A stretch of DNA of 64,000 nucleotides, taken from Mangrovibacillus cuniculi. GTDB taxonomy: Bacteria; Bacillota; Bacilli; Bacillales; R1DC41. Below the pieces are notes generated by a model. That model did no database searches and had not been told where the DNA came from. It saw nothing but the letters and a program-made list of their open reading frames with translations. How positions within the stretch are numbered: the stretch's first letter is position 1; every line of letters begins with the position of its first letter. Location: NCBI RefSeq assembly GCF_015482585.1, contig NZ_CP049742.1:702501-766500 (forward strand). The letters run 5' to 3'. Shown in pieces: positions 34,518 through 42,109 of this stretch. The translations under genes were made by a program, and so were the position numbers.

Positions 34518-35690
34518 ATGACAACTTTTCCTCATGCGGAGAGATTACGTACGTTACCTACACAATTTTTTGCATCCCTAGTCAAGCAAGTGAATGAACT
34601 AGCAGCACAAGGTCATGATTTAATTAATTTAGGACAAGGAAATCCAGATCTTCCTACACCTACTCATATTGTGGATTCCTTAAAAAAAGCATCCGAAAAT
34701 CCAATTAATCATAAATATCCACCATTTCGTGGAATAAAAGAGTTTAAAAAAGCGTGTGCTACGTTTTATGAACGAGAGTATGGAGTTAAAGTTGACTCAG
34801 AAAAAGAGATAGCTATTTTATTTGGAGGAAAAGCTGGCCTTGTTGAACTACCACTTTGTTTAACCGAACCAGGGGACGGTATATTGGTACCAGATCCAGG
34901 GTATCCGGATTACTGGTCTGGTGTGTCTTTAGCAAATGCTGAAATGATCCCTATGCCATTGATAGAGGAAAATAATTTTCTCCCTAACTATGATTCTATT
35001 TCTGTAAGTGACCTAGAGAGAAGTAAATTATTATTTATCAATTATCCAAATAACCCAACTGGAGCGACGGCGACTAAAGAGTTTTTTGACGAAACAGTTG
35101 CATTGGCAAAAAAACATAAGATTGCTGTCATTCATGATTTTGCCTATGGTGCGATTGGTTTTGAAGGGAAGAAGCCTAAAAGTTTTCTTTCTGTAGATGG
35201 TGCAAAAGAAGTTGGAGTAGAAGTTTATACTTTATCCAAAACATACAATATGGCTGGATGGAGAGTTGGCTTTATGATTGGCAACCCATCCATCATTGAA
35301 GCTGTCGAACTTTTACAGGACCATTTATACGTAAGCTTATTTGGAGCTGTTCAGGAAGCGGCAATAACCGCATTACTAGAAGACCAATCGTGTGTAACGG
35401 AATTAGTAGATACGTATGAAAGCAGACGAAACGTTCTAGTTGGTGGGCTAAATGAAATAGGGTGGGAAGTAGAAGCTCCAGCAGGTTCTTTCTTTGCTTG
35501 GTTGAAGGTTCCTGACAATTTTACCTCAGTAGAATTTTCTCAAAAATTGTTGCGTGAAGCACATGTTGTTGTAGCTCCAGGAATAGGTTTTGGAGAATAT
35601 GGTGAAGGGTATGTTCGGGTTGGATTACTTGCTAACGAGGACAGGTTAAGGGAAGCAGTGGAAAGAATTAAAAGGTTAGATATATTCTGA
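34518..35690 (+). CDS. mtnE: Methionine-forming aminotransferase
   Basis: The 390-aa class I PLP aminotransferase has LGQGNPDLPTP near the N-terminus, FINYPNNPTGA at about 175, and the PLP lysine in YTLSKTYNMAGWRVG at about 240. It converts 2-oxo-4-methylthiobutyrate to methionine, the last salvage step. ATG at 34518 is preferred, with AAGGTGG about 9 nt upstream; TTG at 34512 is too close. It is a single gene followed by a second S-box transcript. Confidence 0.92.
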   Translation: MTTFPHAERLRTLPTQFFASLVKQVNELAAQGHDLINLGQGNPDLPTPTHIVDSLKKASENPINHKYPPFRGIKEFKKACATFYEREYGVKVDSEKEIAILFGGKAGLVELPLCLTEPGDGILVPDPGYPDYWSGVSLANAEMIPMPLIEENNFLPNYDSISVSDLERSKLLFINYPNNPTGATATKEFFDETVALAKKHKIAVIHDFAYGAIGFEGKKPKSFLSVDGAKEVGVEVYTLSKTYNMAGWRVGFMIGNPSIIEAVELLQDHLYVSLFGAVQEAAITALLEDQSCVTELVDTYESRRNVLVGGLNEIGWEVEAPAGSFFAWLKVPDNFTSVEFSQKLLREAHVVVAPGIGFGEYGEGYVRVGLLANEDRLREAVERIKRLDIF

Positions 35691-35698
35691 AAAAATAA

Positions 35699-35727
35699 TT
35701 GACAGAATCTTCGTTGTTTGTAATAAT
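35699..35727 (+). promoter_or_regulatory. SigA promoter of the mtnWXBD S-box transcript
   Basis: TTGACA (35699-35704) and TAATAA/AATAAT (35721-35727) lie 16-17 bp apart, about 30 bp upstream of the S-box and starting just after the mtnE stop. Confidence 0.75.
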
Positions 35728-35754
35728 GCAACCAACAATAAAAATTTATAGAAA

Positions 35755-35856
35755 TCTTATCAAGAGTAGGTGGAGGGACTAGCCCAATGAAGCCCGGCAA
35801 CCGACCGTTTTTACGGCACGGTGCTAATTCTTGCAGCAACGCTGGGAGATAAGAGA
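35755..35856 (+). ncRNA. SAM-I (S-box) riboswitch of mtnWXBD
   Basis: S-box elements in order: CTTATCAAGAG, GGTGGAGGGACTAGCCC, GAAGCCCGGCAACC, a short P3 (CCGTTTTTACGG), CACGGTGCTAATTC, a P4 arm, and GGGAGATAAGAG closing P1. A terminator follows within 4 nt. It controls mtnW, mtnX, mtnB and mtnD in response to S-adenosylmethionine. Confidence 0.96.
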
Positions 35857-35857
35857 A

Positions 35858-35897
35858 AGAAACCTTCTCTATCTTTGCGATGAGAAGGTTTTTTTGT
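35858..35897 (+). terminator. Terminator of the second SAM riboswitch
   Basis: AAACCTTCTC pairs with GAGAAGGTTT around a 15-nt loop and is followed by seven T. Confidence 0.9.
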
Positions 35898-35966
35898 TAC
35901 GTGACATGTAACAACTCATCGCCCGCCACGTGATGTGGCCCGTACTTAGATGAGTATCCTTATTAC
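35893..35966 (+). repeat. R2 repeat copy C (best-folded copy), inside the mtnW leader
   Basis: The stems are TGTTAC/GTAACA (35894-35912 region), GCCAC/GTGGC around GTGAT, and an outer ACTCATC/GATGAGT enclosing the second stem. It begins in the T-tract of the SAM riboswitch terminator and ends 56 bp before the mtnW start. The remaining leader shows only the ribosome binding site. Confidence 0.75.
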
Positions 35967-36022
35967 AAATAATTTTTTTAACTAACTATGAACCATAACT
36001 AATCACATCCAGAGGTGAAAGC

Positions 36023-37219
36023 ATGAGTTACATTCAAGCAACATATAAATTTCCCACAAAAGTTGGGGGAACCGAAAGAAAAGCAGAAGGAATCGCACTA
36101 GGAATGACGGTAGGTTCTTGGACGGACCTTACAGAAATGGACCAACAACAGCTGTTACGACACAAAGGTAGAGTTGTATCAGTGACAGAAGTAGAAGAAG
36201 ATAGCAATTTATTTGGAATAGCTATTATAGAATATCCTACCGTGAATTTTTCACCAGATTTACCAGCAATCCTAACAACCATCTTTGGAAAGCTATCACT
36301 TGATGGTCAAATTAGATTACAAAACATTTCTTTCTCAAGTGGTCTTGCTGAACAATTTCCAGGTCCAAGATATGGTGTAAAGGGTATTCGTGACATTCTA
36401 GGTGTATATGATCGTCCACTTTTAATGAGTATCTTTAAAGGTGTTATTGGTAGAAATCAAGCTTACTTAAACCAACAATTAGAAGCACAATGCTATGGTG
36501 GTATGGATTTGGTAAAGGAAGATGAGATTCTCTTTGAAAATGAATTAACTCCCTTTGTCACTAGAATTAAAGAAGGTAATAGAATTACTAAAAAGGCTTA
36601 TGAAGAGACTGGACACCGAACTTTGTATGCTGTGAATTTAACCGGCAGATCAACAGATTTACTTAACAAAGCAAGATGGGCTAATGAAGCCGGTGCAGAT
36701 GTGTTGTTATTTAACGTTCATGCGTATGGACTAGATTTGCTGCAAGCTATCCGTGAAGACGAAGAAGTGCATTTGCCGATTATGGCACATCCTGCGGTAG
36801 CAGGAGCTATGAGTGGTTCTTCTACTCATGGAATAGATTATTCTATTTCGCTCGGTACATTCATTCGTGCTGCGGGTGCAGATTTTTCATTATTCCCATC
36901 TCCATATGGTTCGGTAGCTTTACCGTTTCAAGATGTACAAAACATTGTGTCTAAATTATCAGAAGAAAATGTCTGGAAGCCTACCTTTGCTGTTCCATCG
37001 GCGGGTATCCACCCGGGCTTAGTACCAACTTTGGTAAAAGATTTTGGTGTTGATCAAATCATAAATGCAGGTGGGGGAATTCATGGGCATCCACAAGGTG
37101 CATTAGCAGGGGTGAAAAGCTTTAAGCAAGCATTGCATGCAACGCTTGCTGGTGAAAGCTTAGAAAATGCGGCAAGTAAACATCGCGAGCTAAAAGAGGC
37201 GTTACAGTTATGGGGATAA
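36023..37219 (+). CDS. mtnW: 2,3-Diketo-5-methylthiopentyl-1-phosphate enolase (RuBisCO-like)
   Basis: The 398-aa RuBisCO-like protein has GGMDLVKEDE at about residue 155, the counterpart of the lysine-carbamate active-site loop, and AGGGIHGHPQGA near the C-terminus. It tautomerises the diketo phosphate in methionine salvage and does not fix CO2. The start follows AGAGGTG. First gene of mtnWXBD, whose members overlap or nearly abut, indicating one transcript. Confidence 0.95.
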   Translation: MSYIQATYKFPTKVGGTERKAEGIALGMTVGSWTDLTEMDQQQLLRHKGRVVSVTEVEEDSNLFGIAIIEYPTVNFSPDLPAILTTIFGKLSLDGQIRLQNISFSSGLAEQFPGPRYGVKGIRDILGVYDRPLLMSIFKGVIGRNQAYLNQQLEAQCYGGMDLVKEDEILFENELTPFVTRIKEGNRITKKAYEETGHRTLYAVNLTGRSTDLLNKARWANEAGADVLLFNVHAYGLDLLQAIREDEEVHLPIMAHPAVAGAMSGSSTHGIDYSISLGTFIRAAGADFSLFPSPYGSVALPFQDVQNIVSKLSEENVWKPTFAVPSAGIHPGLVPTLVKDFGVDQIINAGGGIHGHPQGALAGVKSFKQALHATLAGESLENAASKHRELKEALQLWG

Positions 37220-37884
37220 ATAATGTACAAATTTTTTCCGACTTTGACGGTACTATTACGTTAAAAGACACTATTGCTCTTATTATGGAACGATTCGCAC
37301 CACCTGAGTGGAACGAGTTAAAGGATGCAGTGTTAAGTCAACAGATGCCGATTGAAGAAGGTGTAGGTAGGATGTTTGCATTCTTACCTAGTGATTCTTT
37401 GGAAGAGATTAAAAATTATGCAATAGAAAAGAGTGTTATTAGAGAAGGATTCGGTACATTTCTTACGTATTGTCAAGAAGAAAATATACCTTTTCATGTA
37501 GTTAGTGGTGGTATGGGTTTCTTTATAGAACCTATTTTAGCTCCGTATCTAAATATGATAGATTCTATTTCTTGTAACTCTATTACAGAAAAAAAGGAAA
37601 GATTGCATGTTCTCTGGCCTTATCCATGTGAGGAAGAGTGTATTGGTGGATGTGGGTGTTGTAAACCGGCTGTTATAAAGCAGAAAAAAGATGCCGAAGC
37701 ATTCACCGTGCTAATCGGAGACTCTGTAACAGATATTAAGGCTGCTCATAAAGTAGATTTAGTGTTTGCTAGAGGAAGTCTCGGTAAATATTGTGAAGAA
37801 CATAAGATACCGTATCTACCTTACGAAACTTTCCTTGATTGTTTACATCACTTGAAAACGGTGAAAGAGGGGGTACACAGTTGA
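37210..37884 (+). CDS. mtnX: 2-Hydroxy-3-keto-5-methylthiopentenyl-1-phosphate phosphatase
   Basis: The 224-aa HAD phosphatase has the nucleophile motif FSDFDGTIT at about residues 10-18, a threonine/serine motif VVSGGMGF at about 97, and GDSVTDIKAA at about 173. A cysteine cluster CEEECIGGCGCC lies in the middle. It dephosphorylates the MtnW product. It starts inside the mtnW gene, overlapping by 10 bp, which implies translational coupling. Confidence 0.94.
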   Translation: MGINNVQIFSDFDGTITLKDTIALIMERFAPPEWNELKDAVLSQQMPIEEGVGRMFAFLPSDSLEEIKNYAIEKSVIREGFGTFLTYCQEENIPFHVVSGGMGFFIEPILAPYLNMIDSISCNSITEKKERLHVLWPYPCEEECIGGCGCCKPAVIKQKKDAEAFTVLIGDSVTDIKAAHKVDLVFARGSLGKYCEEHKIPYLPYETFLDCLHHLKTVKEGVHS

Positions 37885-38504
37885 TTACGTTACCTACATA
37901 TACAGAAAGATGGGAAGAGTTAGCGGAATTGAAAGATCAGTTTGCCGTAAGGGATTGGTTTATGGGTACAAGTGGGAATATATCTATTCGTGTAAGTAGT
38001 AGTCCTACGTTATTTTTAGTTTCTGCTTCTGGTAAAGATAAAACAAAACGAACACATCAAGATTTTGTTTTAGTTGACGAGAACGGAGCTTTAGCACAAG
38101 AAACGGTGGAAAGACCATCTGCTGAAACATTGCTGCATGTAGAGGTGTATAAAAGACAAGAAGTAAAGTGTAGTCTTCACGTTCATACGGTAGCAAATAA
38201 TGTGATTTCAGAAATCTATGGAGATCAAGGATATGTAACATTTAAAGGTCAAGAGTTAATAAAAGCATTTGGCCTCTGGGAAGAGGATGCGGAATTAACG
38301 ATTCCTATCATAAAAAACTATGCTGACATCCCTACATTAGCTAAAGAATTTGGAAAACACGTTAAGGAAGATGCAGGCACCGTTTTGATAAGAAATCACG
38401 GGGTTACGGCGTGGGGAAGATCTGTGTTAGAAGCAAAGAAACAGATAGAAGCGTTAGAGTTTTTATGTCAATACAAGTTAGAGTTTCGAAAATTAGGATT
38501 GTAG
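37881..38504 (+). CDS. mtnB: Methylthioribulose-1-phosphate dehydratase
   Basis: The 207-aa class II aldolase/adducin-fold enzyme has GTSGNISIR at about residue 29, SLHVHTVANN (Zn-binding His pair) at about 93, and IRNHGVTAWG at about 171. The start is chosen as TTG at 37881 with AGAGGGGG upstream; its last two bases lie in the mtnX stop (TTGA overlap). A longer frame from 37839 would overlap mtnX by 46 bp and lacks a ribosome binding site. It acts between MtnA and MtnW. Confidence 0.94.
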   Translation: MITLPTYTERWEELAELKDQFAVRDWFMGTSGNISIRVSSSPTLFLVSASGKDKTKRTHQDFVLVDENGALAQETVERPSAETLLHVEVYKRQEVKCSLHVHTVANNVISEIYGDQGYVTFKGQELIKAFGLWEEDAELTIPIIKNYADIPTLAKEFGKHVKEDAGTVLIRNHGVTAWGRSVLEAKKQIEALEFLCQYKLEFRKLGL

Positions 38505-38516
38505 GAGGAGATTAAC

Positions 38517-39050
38517 ATGGCAACAATTTTTGTGCAAAACGCAGAAAAGTGGATTAACGTACAAGAGGAAGTAGAAGCATATCTAGATACTAATGAAGTT
38601 ATTTATGAAAACTGGGACGTAACAAAGCTAAGTGACCGACTAAGCGGCCAGTTTAAATTGTCTGATGAAGATAAACAAGAGATCTTAGAAACATTCAAAG
38701 TAGAAATTGCAGATATCTCAGAACGCCGAGGATATCAAGCACAAGATGTTATATCGCTTGTATCCGATACACCAAATTTAGAGCAACTATTAGCGAATTT
38801 CCAGCAAGAACATCATCATACAGACGATGAAGTTCGCTTTATTGTTAGTGGCCACGGAGTTTTTGTTATCCAAGCTAAAGACGGAGGATTCTTTGAGGTA
38901 CACCTAGAACCAGGAGATTTAATCTCCGTCCCTGAAAACGTACGTCATTATTTCACACTTTCCGAAGACCGCCAAGTAGTAGCGGTACGAATCTTCGTAA
39001 CACCAGAAGGTTGGGTGCCAATTTATGAGCCAGAGGAAGCGGTAAACTAA
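38517..39050 (+). CDS. mtnD: Acireductone dioxygenase
   Basis: The 177-aa cupin has the metal ligands in EHHHTDDEVRF (about residues 98-108, HxH plus Glu) and the last His in VRHYF (about 141). With Fe2+ it turns acireductone into the 2-oxo acid precursor of methionine plus formate; with Ni2+ it gives an off-pathway product. The start follows TAGGAGGAG. Last gene of the operon, followed by R1 copy 5, whose hairpin terminates it. Confidence 0.95.
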   Translation: MATIFVQNAEKWINVQEEVEAYLDTNEVIYENWDVTKLSDRLSGQFKLSDEDKQEILETFKVEIADISERRGYQAQDVISLVSDTPNLEQLLANFQQEHHHTDDEVRFIVSGHGVFVIQAKDGGFFEVHLEPGDLISVPENVRHYFTLSEDRQVVAVRIFVTPEGWVPIYEPEEAVN

Positions 39051-39052
39051 TA

Positions 39053-39405
39053 AAAAGAGGATGAGACAAAAATAAAAAAGGTACATTCAAAATAAACGAA
39101 TGTACCTTTTTACGTTGTATTTCGGTTAATATTACTGCAGAATTAGTGCTTTTACAGATAAAATTTTTGGGGATTGGAGTGGAAGGGGGCGACTCCTACG
39201 GGAAAGGAACGCTGTCTAGATCCAGGTGCGCAACCGCTCGGGAAAGTCCAAAAGCCCTCCGGTGGCTGAAGAGCTGCCTCCTCAGGCTTCTGAACTTTCC
39301 TGCCGCGGCTAAACACGCTCCTTTCGCTTTTCGAAGTGGAAAGCGTCCCCCTGCAACGGAAATCCCTGTGCAGTCAATTTCGGTTTTTGCCCAGCCTCTT
39401 TATTA
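39053..39405 (+). repeat. R1 repeat copy 5 (alternative inner core)
   Basis: Left end AAGAGGATGAGACAAAA, terminator hairpin GGTACATTC/GAATGTACC (39073-39111), spacer ATTACTGCAGAATTAGTGC, outer core GGGGATTGGAGTGGAAGGGG, a different inner core (39207-39335), GTGGAAAGCGTCCCCCTGCA, CCCTGTGCAGTCAATTT and right end GCCCAGCCTCTTTATT. Ends are inverted repeats. The inner core has its own stem GGAAAGT/ACTTTCC and is unrelated to that of copies 3 and 4. Confidence 0.82.
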
Positions 39406-39434
39406 AATCATATATTTCACTTGTTTAATTTAAT

Positions 39435-39649
39435 CGTCGAAACAACGAACAATTAGCTTATCGAGACTAAATGTCTATTGAAAATCCAAAAAACTCCATC
39501 GACAAAACATGGGATTTGTGTCGGATTATGCATATGTCAACTGTCGAAATATAGGAAGTTTACACTTTGTTTGTCTAGTATTGCGAATCTATTTACAGGT
39601 CGACAGCAAATTGCGATAATCGCATAGTATTCAAAAAGAACATGTCGTA
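39435..39649. promoter_or_regulatory. Cluster of Spo0A-box-like sites
   Basis: One perfect TGTCGAA (39542-39548) and several sites with one mismatch are present: CGTCGAA (39435), TGTCGAT on the minus strand (39498-39504), TGTCGGA (39519), TGTCGAC on the minus strand (39599-39605) and TGTCGTA (39643). All lie in the 260 bp upstream of the Spo0E-type phosphatase. No other gene is seen in 39406-39664. Confidence 0.55.
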
Positions 39650-39664
39650 AAGGAGTAATGAAAG

Positions 39665-39907
39665 ATGGTTTCCACCGTTCGTCAAAAAAGATTATTACAT
39701 ATGATTCATTTGAAAAGAGAAGAAATGATTATTCTAGGTTTAACGAAAGGATTAACTCATTCTTCCACAGTAGATTGTAGTCAAGAATTAGATCACCTTC
39801 TAAACAAATACGATGAAGAATCCAAGAATCCCAATCACTGGACCAGGCAATTCATGTATTTTTTAGTTAGAAGAAACATTCCTAACAGATTAAAACAATT
39901 GGGTTAA
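39665..39907 (+). CDS. spo0E: Spo0E family aspartyl-phosphate phosphatase
   Basis: The 80-aa helical protein has the family core GLTHSSTVDCSQELDHLLNK split as GLTHSSTVD and SQELDHLLNKY at about residues 31-51; SQELD is the signature of phosphatases that dephosphorylate Spo0A~P and delay sporulation. The start follows AAAGGAG. Position after mtnD fits spo0E of B. subtilis. The upstream region has multiple Spo0A-box-like sites, suggesting feedback. Its 3' end overlaps the convergent ZIP gene by 18 bp. Confidence 0.85.
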   Translation: MVSTVRQKRLLHMIHLKREEMIILGLTKGLTHSSTVDCSQELDHLLNKYDEESKNPNHWTRQFMYFLVRRNIPNRLKQLG

Positions 39908-40621
39908 TAGAACCATAAATAATAAACCGACTATGAAGGAATACGTTGCATTTCGTTCGTTTCCATCTCCATGACTCTCAGGTATTAGTTCCTTGTAAAT
40001 GATAAATAACATCGCACCAGCTGCAAATGCTAAACCATATGGTACAAGATTTTGAACATAAGCAGTAAGTCCAAATCCAATCAGTCCAGACACAATTTCA
40101 ATGGCCCCAGTCAAAGTTGCCACAACAAAGGCCTTCCACTTCTTGATTTGTTGATTCACTAAAAACATCGCAACCAACAATCCCTCAGGTGCATTTTGTA
40201 ACCCTATTGCAAGAGCAATTAAATTTCCTGTTCCAGCTTCATCTGAAGCGTAACTTACACCAACAGCTAAACCTTCGGGAATGTTATGTAGTGTAATAGC
40301 TGCGATAATAAGCATAGCTTTTTCGTCAAATGCAATCCCTGTTTTTGAATGGTTCAAATCGATATGCGGAATGTTCTTTTCTAATGTTGTAAGAGTATAG
40401 ACTCCTAAGAATACACCAACTGCTAAAGGGATAAAACCACCTTGACTTAAAGAATCCGGAATTAGGCTCATAGTTGCTGCAGCCATCATAATTCCAGCTG
40501 TAAAGGCTAAAATAACATCCCTCCATTTATGGGTTAAAGTTTGGTTCATAAACAAGATTAGTAAAGCTCCTAGTCCTGTAGATAGGGCGGACAAGGAACT
40601 GCCCCAGATTACTTGTTCCAT
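39890..40621 (-). CDS. ZIP family divalent metal transporter
   Basis: The 243-aa protein has eight predicted membrane segments. The metal-path motif TLHNIPEGLAVG is at about residue 113 and a second one, GLQNAPEGLLVA, at about 138. A cytoplasmic loop after TM3 has few His residues. ZIP proteins import Zn2+, Fe2+ or Mn2+; the metal is not evident. The start follows AAGGAGCG. It is a single gene convergent with the Spo0E-type gene. Confidence 0.9.
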   Translation of the reverse strand: MEQVIWGSSLSALSTGLGALLILFMNQTLTHKWRDVILAFTAGIMMAAATMSLIPDSLSQGGFIPLAVGVFLGVYTLTTLEKNIPHIDLNHSKTGIAFDEKAMLIIAAITLHNIPEGLAVGVSYASDEAGTGNLIALAIGLQNAPEGLLVAMFLVNQQIKKWKAFVVATLTGAIEIVSGLIGFGLTAYVQNLVPYGLAFAAGAMLFIIYKELIPESHGDGNERNATYSFIVGLLFMVLLTQLF

Positions 40622-40840
40622 CTTAACGCTCCTTAAAGAAGACTCGATTATTTAGTAGTACTTATTTAATTATATTGTACTCTATTTGAAAAGGGAAAAT
40701 CATTTGTTTTAAAAGACATAGTATATTAGTAAATGACGGTATTCTAAAAAAAGCTTTGTAAAATCACTATTAAAATGTATTCCCATTGTTAACAAAATTC
40801 AAGAGGAATTTACAATTTTTCTGTTATATATACTGTTAAG

Positions 40841-40857
40841 TGTAAATAAATTGTAAA
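40841..40857 (-). promoter_or_regulatory. Direct TTTACA repeats, Pho-box-like
   Basis: On the minus strand TTTACA is repeated with exactly 5 bp between (40841-40846 and 40852-40857). This 11-bp periodicity matches PhoP binding repeats of Bacillus, but only two units are clear and their strand is opposite to phnD. Confidence 0.3.
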
Positions 40858-40879
40858 CTACAAACTAATGAAATTCACG

Positions 40880-40910
40880 AAAACCTTTGGCATACAAAGG
40901 TTTTTTCTTT
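40880..40910 (+). terminator. Intrinsic terminator in the phnD leader
   Basis: AAAACCTTTG pairs perfectly with CAAAGGTTTT around a 5-nt loop, followed by TTCTTTT. No plus-strand gene lies upstream, so it terminates a leader or a small RNA about 120 nt before phnD. The rest of 40622-40879 shows no gene. Confidence 0.75.
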
Positions 40911-41033
40911 TACATAAAAAGGGGAATTAAAAGAAATTGTAAAAAAAGCGTGAAAACTATGGAAATTTGTCGGACTAATAGGCATAATGAATCATGTAGT
41001 GAACAAAACATTTTTTGGGAGGAACAAAGTAGA

Positions 41034-41975
41034 ATGAAAAAGTTTTTAAGCCTTTTATTTGTGATGGTTTTAGCTTTTGCTTTAGCTGCATGCGGTACAG
41101 AAAGCTCAAATGGTAACGCTGGATCCGGCGACAATGGAACGGATAATGGTGGTAGCGAGACACCTGAAAAACTAGTAATGGGATTTGTTCCTTCTCAAGA
41201 CTCTGACACAATTGCAGACACGGTTGAACCTTTAGCTGAACGTCTTAGTGAAGAATTAGGAGTAGAAGTAGAAGGACAAGTTATGACTAACTACACTGCA
41301 CTAATTGAAGCTATGGGCGCTGGACAAGTTCAAATTGGATTTATTCCTGCTTTTGCTTATATTTTAGCTAATGAGCAATATGATGTAGAAGTTCAATTAA
41401 AGTCAGTTCGTCATGGAAGTGGATTCTATAAAGCTCAATACGTAGTTGCTGCTGATTCAGGAATTGATAGTTTAGCAGATTTAGAAGGTAAGATCTGGGC
41501 TTATCCAGATGCTGCTTCTACTTCTGGATTCTTATTCCCAGCTGCACAATTAATGGGTGAGTTTGATATTGACTCAGCAGAAGCACTTCAAACAGAATTC
41601 TTTGCTCAAGGTCTATCTACTGGTGGACATGATAATGCTGCAATTGCTGTGTACGAAGGTGATGCAGATGTTGCTACAACATTCACTGATGTTCGTGAAA
41701 CATTATTAGAAGAGTACCCTGATATGATGGAAAAACTAAAAGTAATCGGTACTACAGATGACATTCCAAACGATACTATTTCTGTAGTGAAAGAACTTGA
41801 TGAAGATATGAAAAACAAAATTAAAGAAGCATTCTTATCCTTTAACGAAGATGAAGAAATGATTCAGATTATGAAAGACGTTTATAGCTGGGATGCTATT
41901 GATGAAGCTACTGATGAAGAGTATCAAGTAGTTCGTGATACGTATCAAAAATTAAAAGATTCTATCGAGCTTTAA
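41034..41975 (+). CDS. phnD: Phosphate/phosphite/phosphonate-binding lipoprotein
   Basis: The 313-aa protein has a signal peptide and lipobox LAAC at about residue 20, then a Gly/Asn-rich linker and a type II periplasmic-binding fold starting LVMGFVPSQDSDTI. The motif TNYTALIEAMGAGQVQIGF is typical of PhnD. It captures phosphonates, phosphite or related anions outside the membrane. The start at 41034 follows GGGAGGAA; the longer frame from 40887 runs through the leader terminator and is not real. A hairpin separates it from phnC. Confidence 0.92.
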   Translation: MKKFLSLLFVMVLAFALAACGTESSNGNAGSGDNGTDNGGSETPEKLVMGFVPSQDSDTIADTVEPLAERLSEELGVEVEGQVMTNYTALIEAMGAGQVQIGFIPAFAYILANEQYDVEVQLKSVRHGSGFYKAQYVVAADSGIDSLADLEGKIWAYPDAASTSGFLFPAAQLMGEFDIDSAEALQTEFFAQGLSTGGHDNAAIAVYEGDADVATTFTDVRETLLEEYPDMMEKLKVIGTTDDIPNDTISVVKELDEDMKNKIKEAFLSFNEDEEMIQIMKDVYSWDAIDEATDEEYQVVRDTYQKLKDSIEL

Positions 41976-41985
41976 TCTAAGCGGT

Positions 41986-42014
41986 GGGAGAGGGGATATT
42001 TCTCCTCTCTTTTC
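41986..42014 (+). terminator. Hairpin between phnD and phnC
   Basis: GAGAGGGG pairs with CTCCTCTC (one mismatch) around a 6-nt loop and is followed by TTTTCT. It probably allows partial read-through, giving more binding protein than membrane complex. Confidence 0.65.
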
Positions 42015-42109
42015 TATGTCAACACGAATGATGTATTAGATAGATAACGTAGAACCAGATAATAGAAGACTGTTAGATACACCTAAGATATTTGGAGGGG
42101 TTTTTAATC

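Noticed and set aside
39146-39406. Frame of 86 codons in R1 copy 5
   Set aside because: Repeat-derived; the same N-terminal peptide GIGVEGGDSYGKG as the other copies shows it is not a gene.
40887-41033. N-terminal extension of phnD
   Set aside because: It would start inside the leader terminator and place 49 residues before a clear lipoprotein signal peptide.
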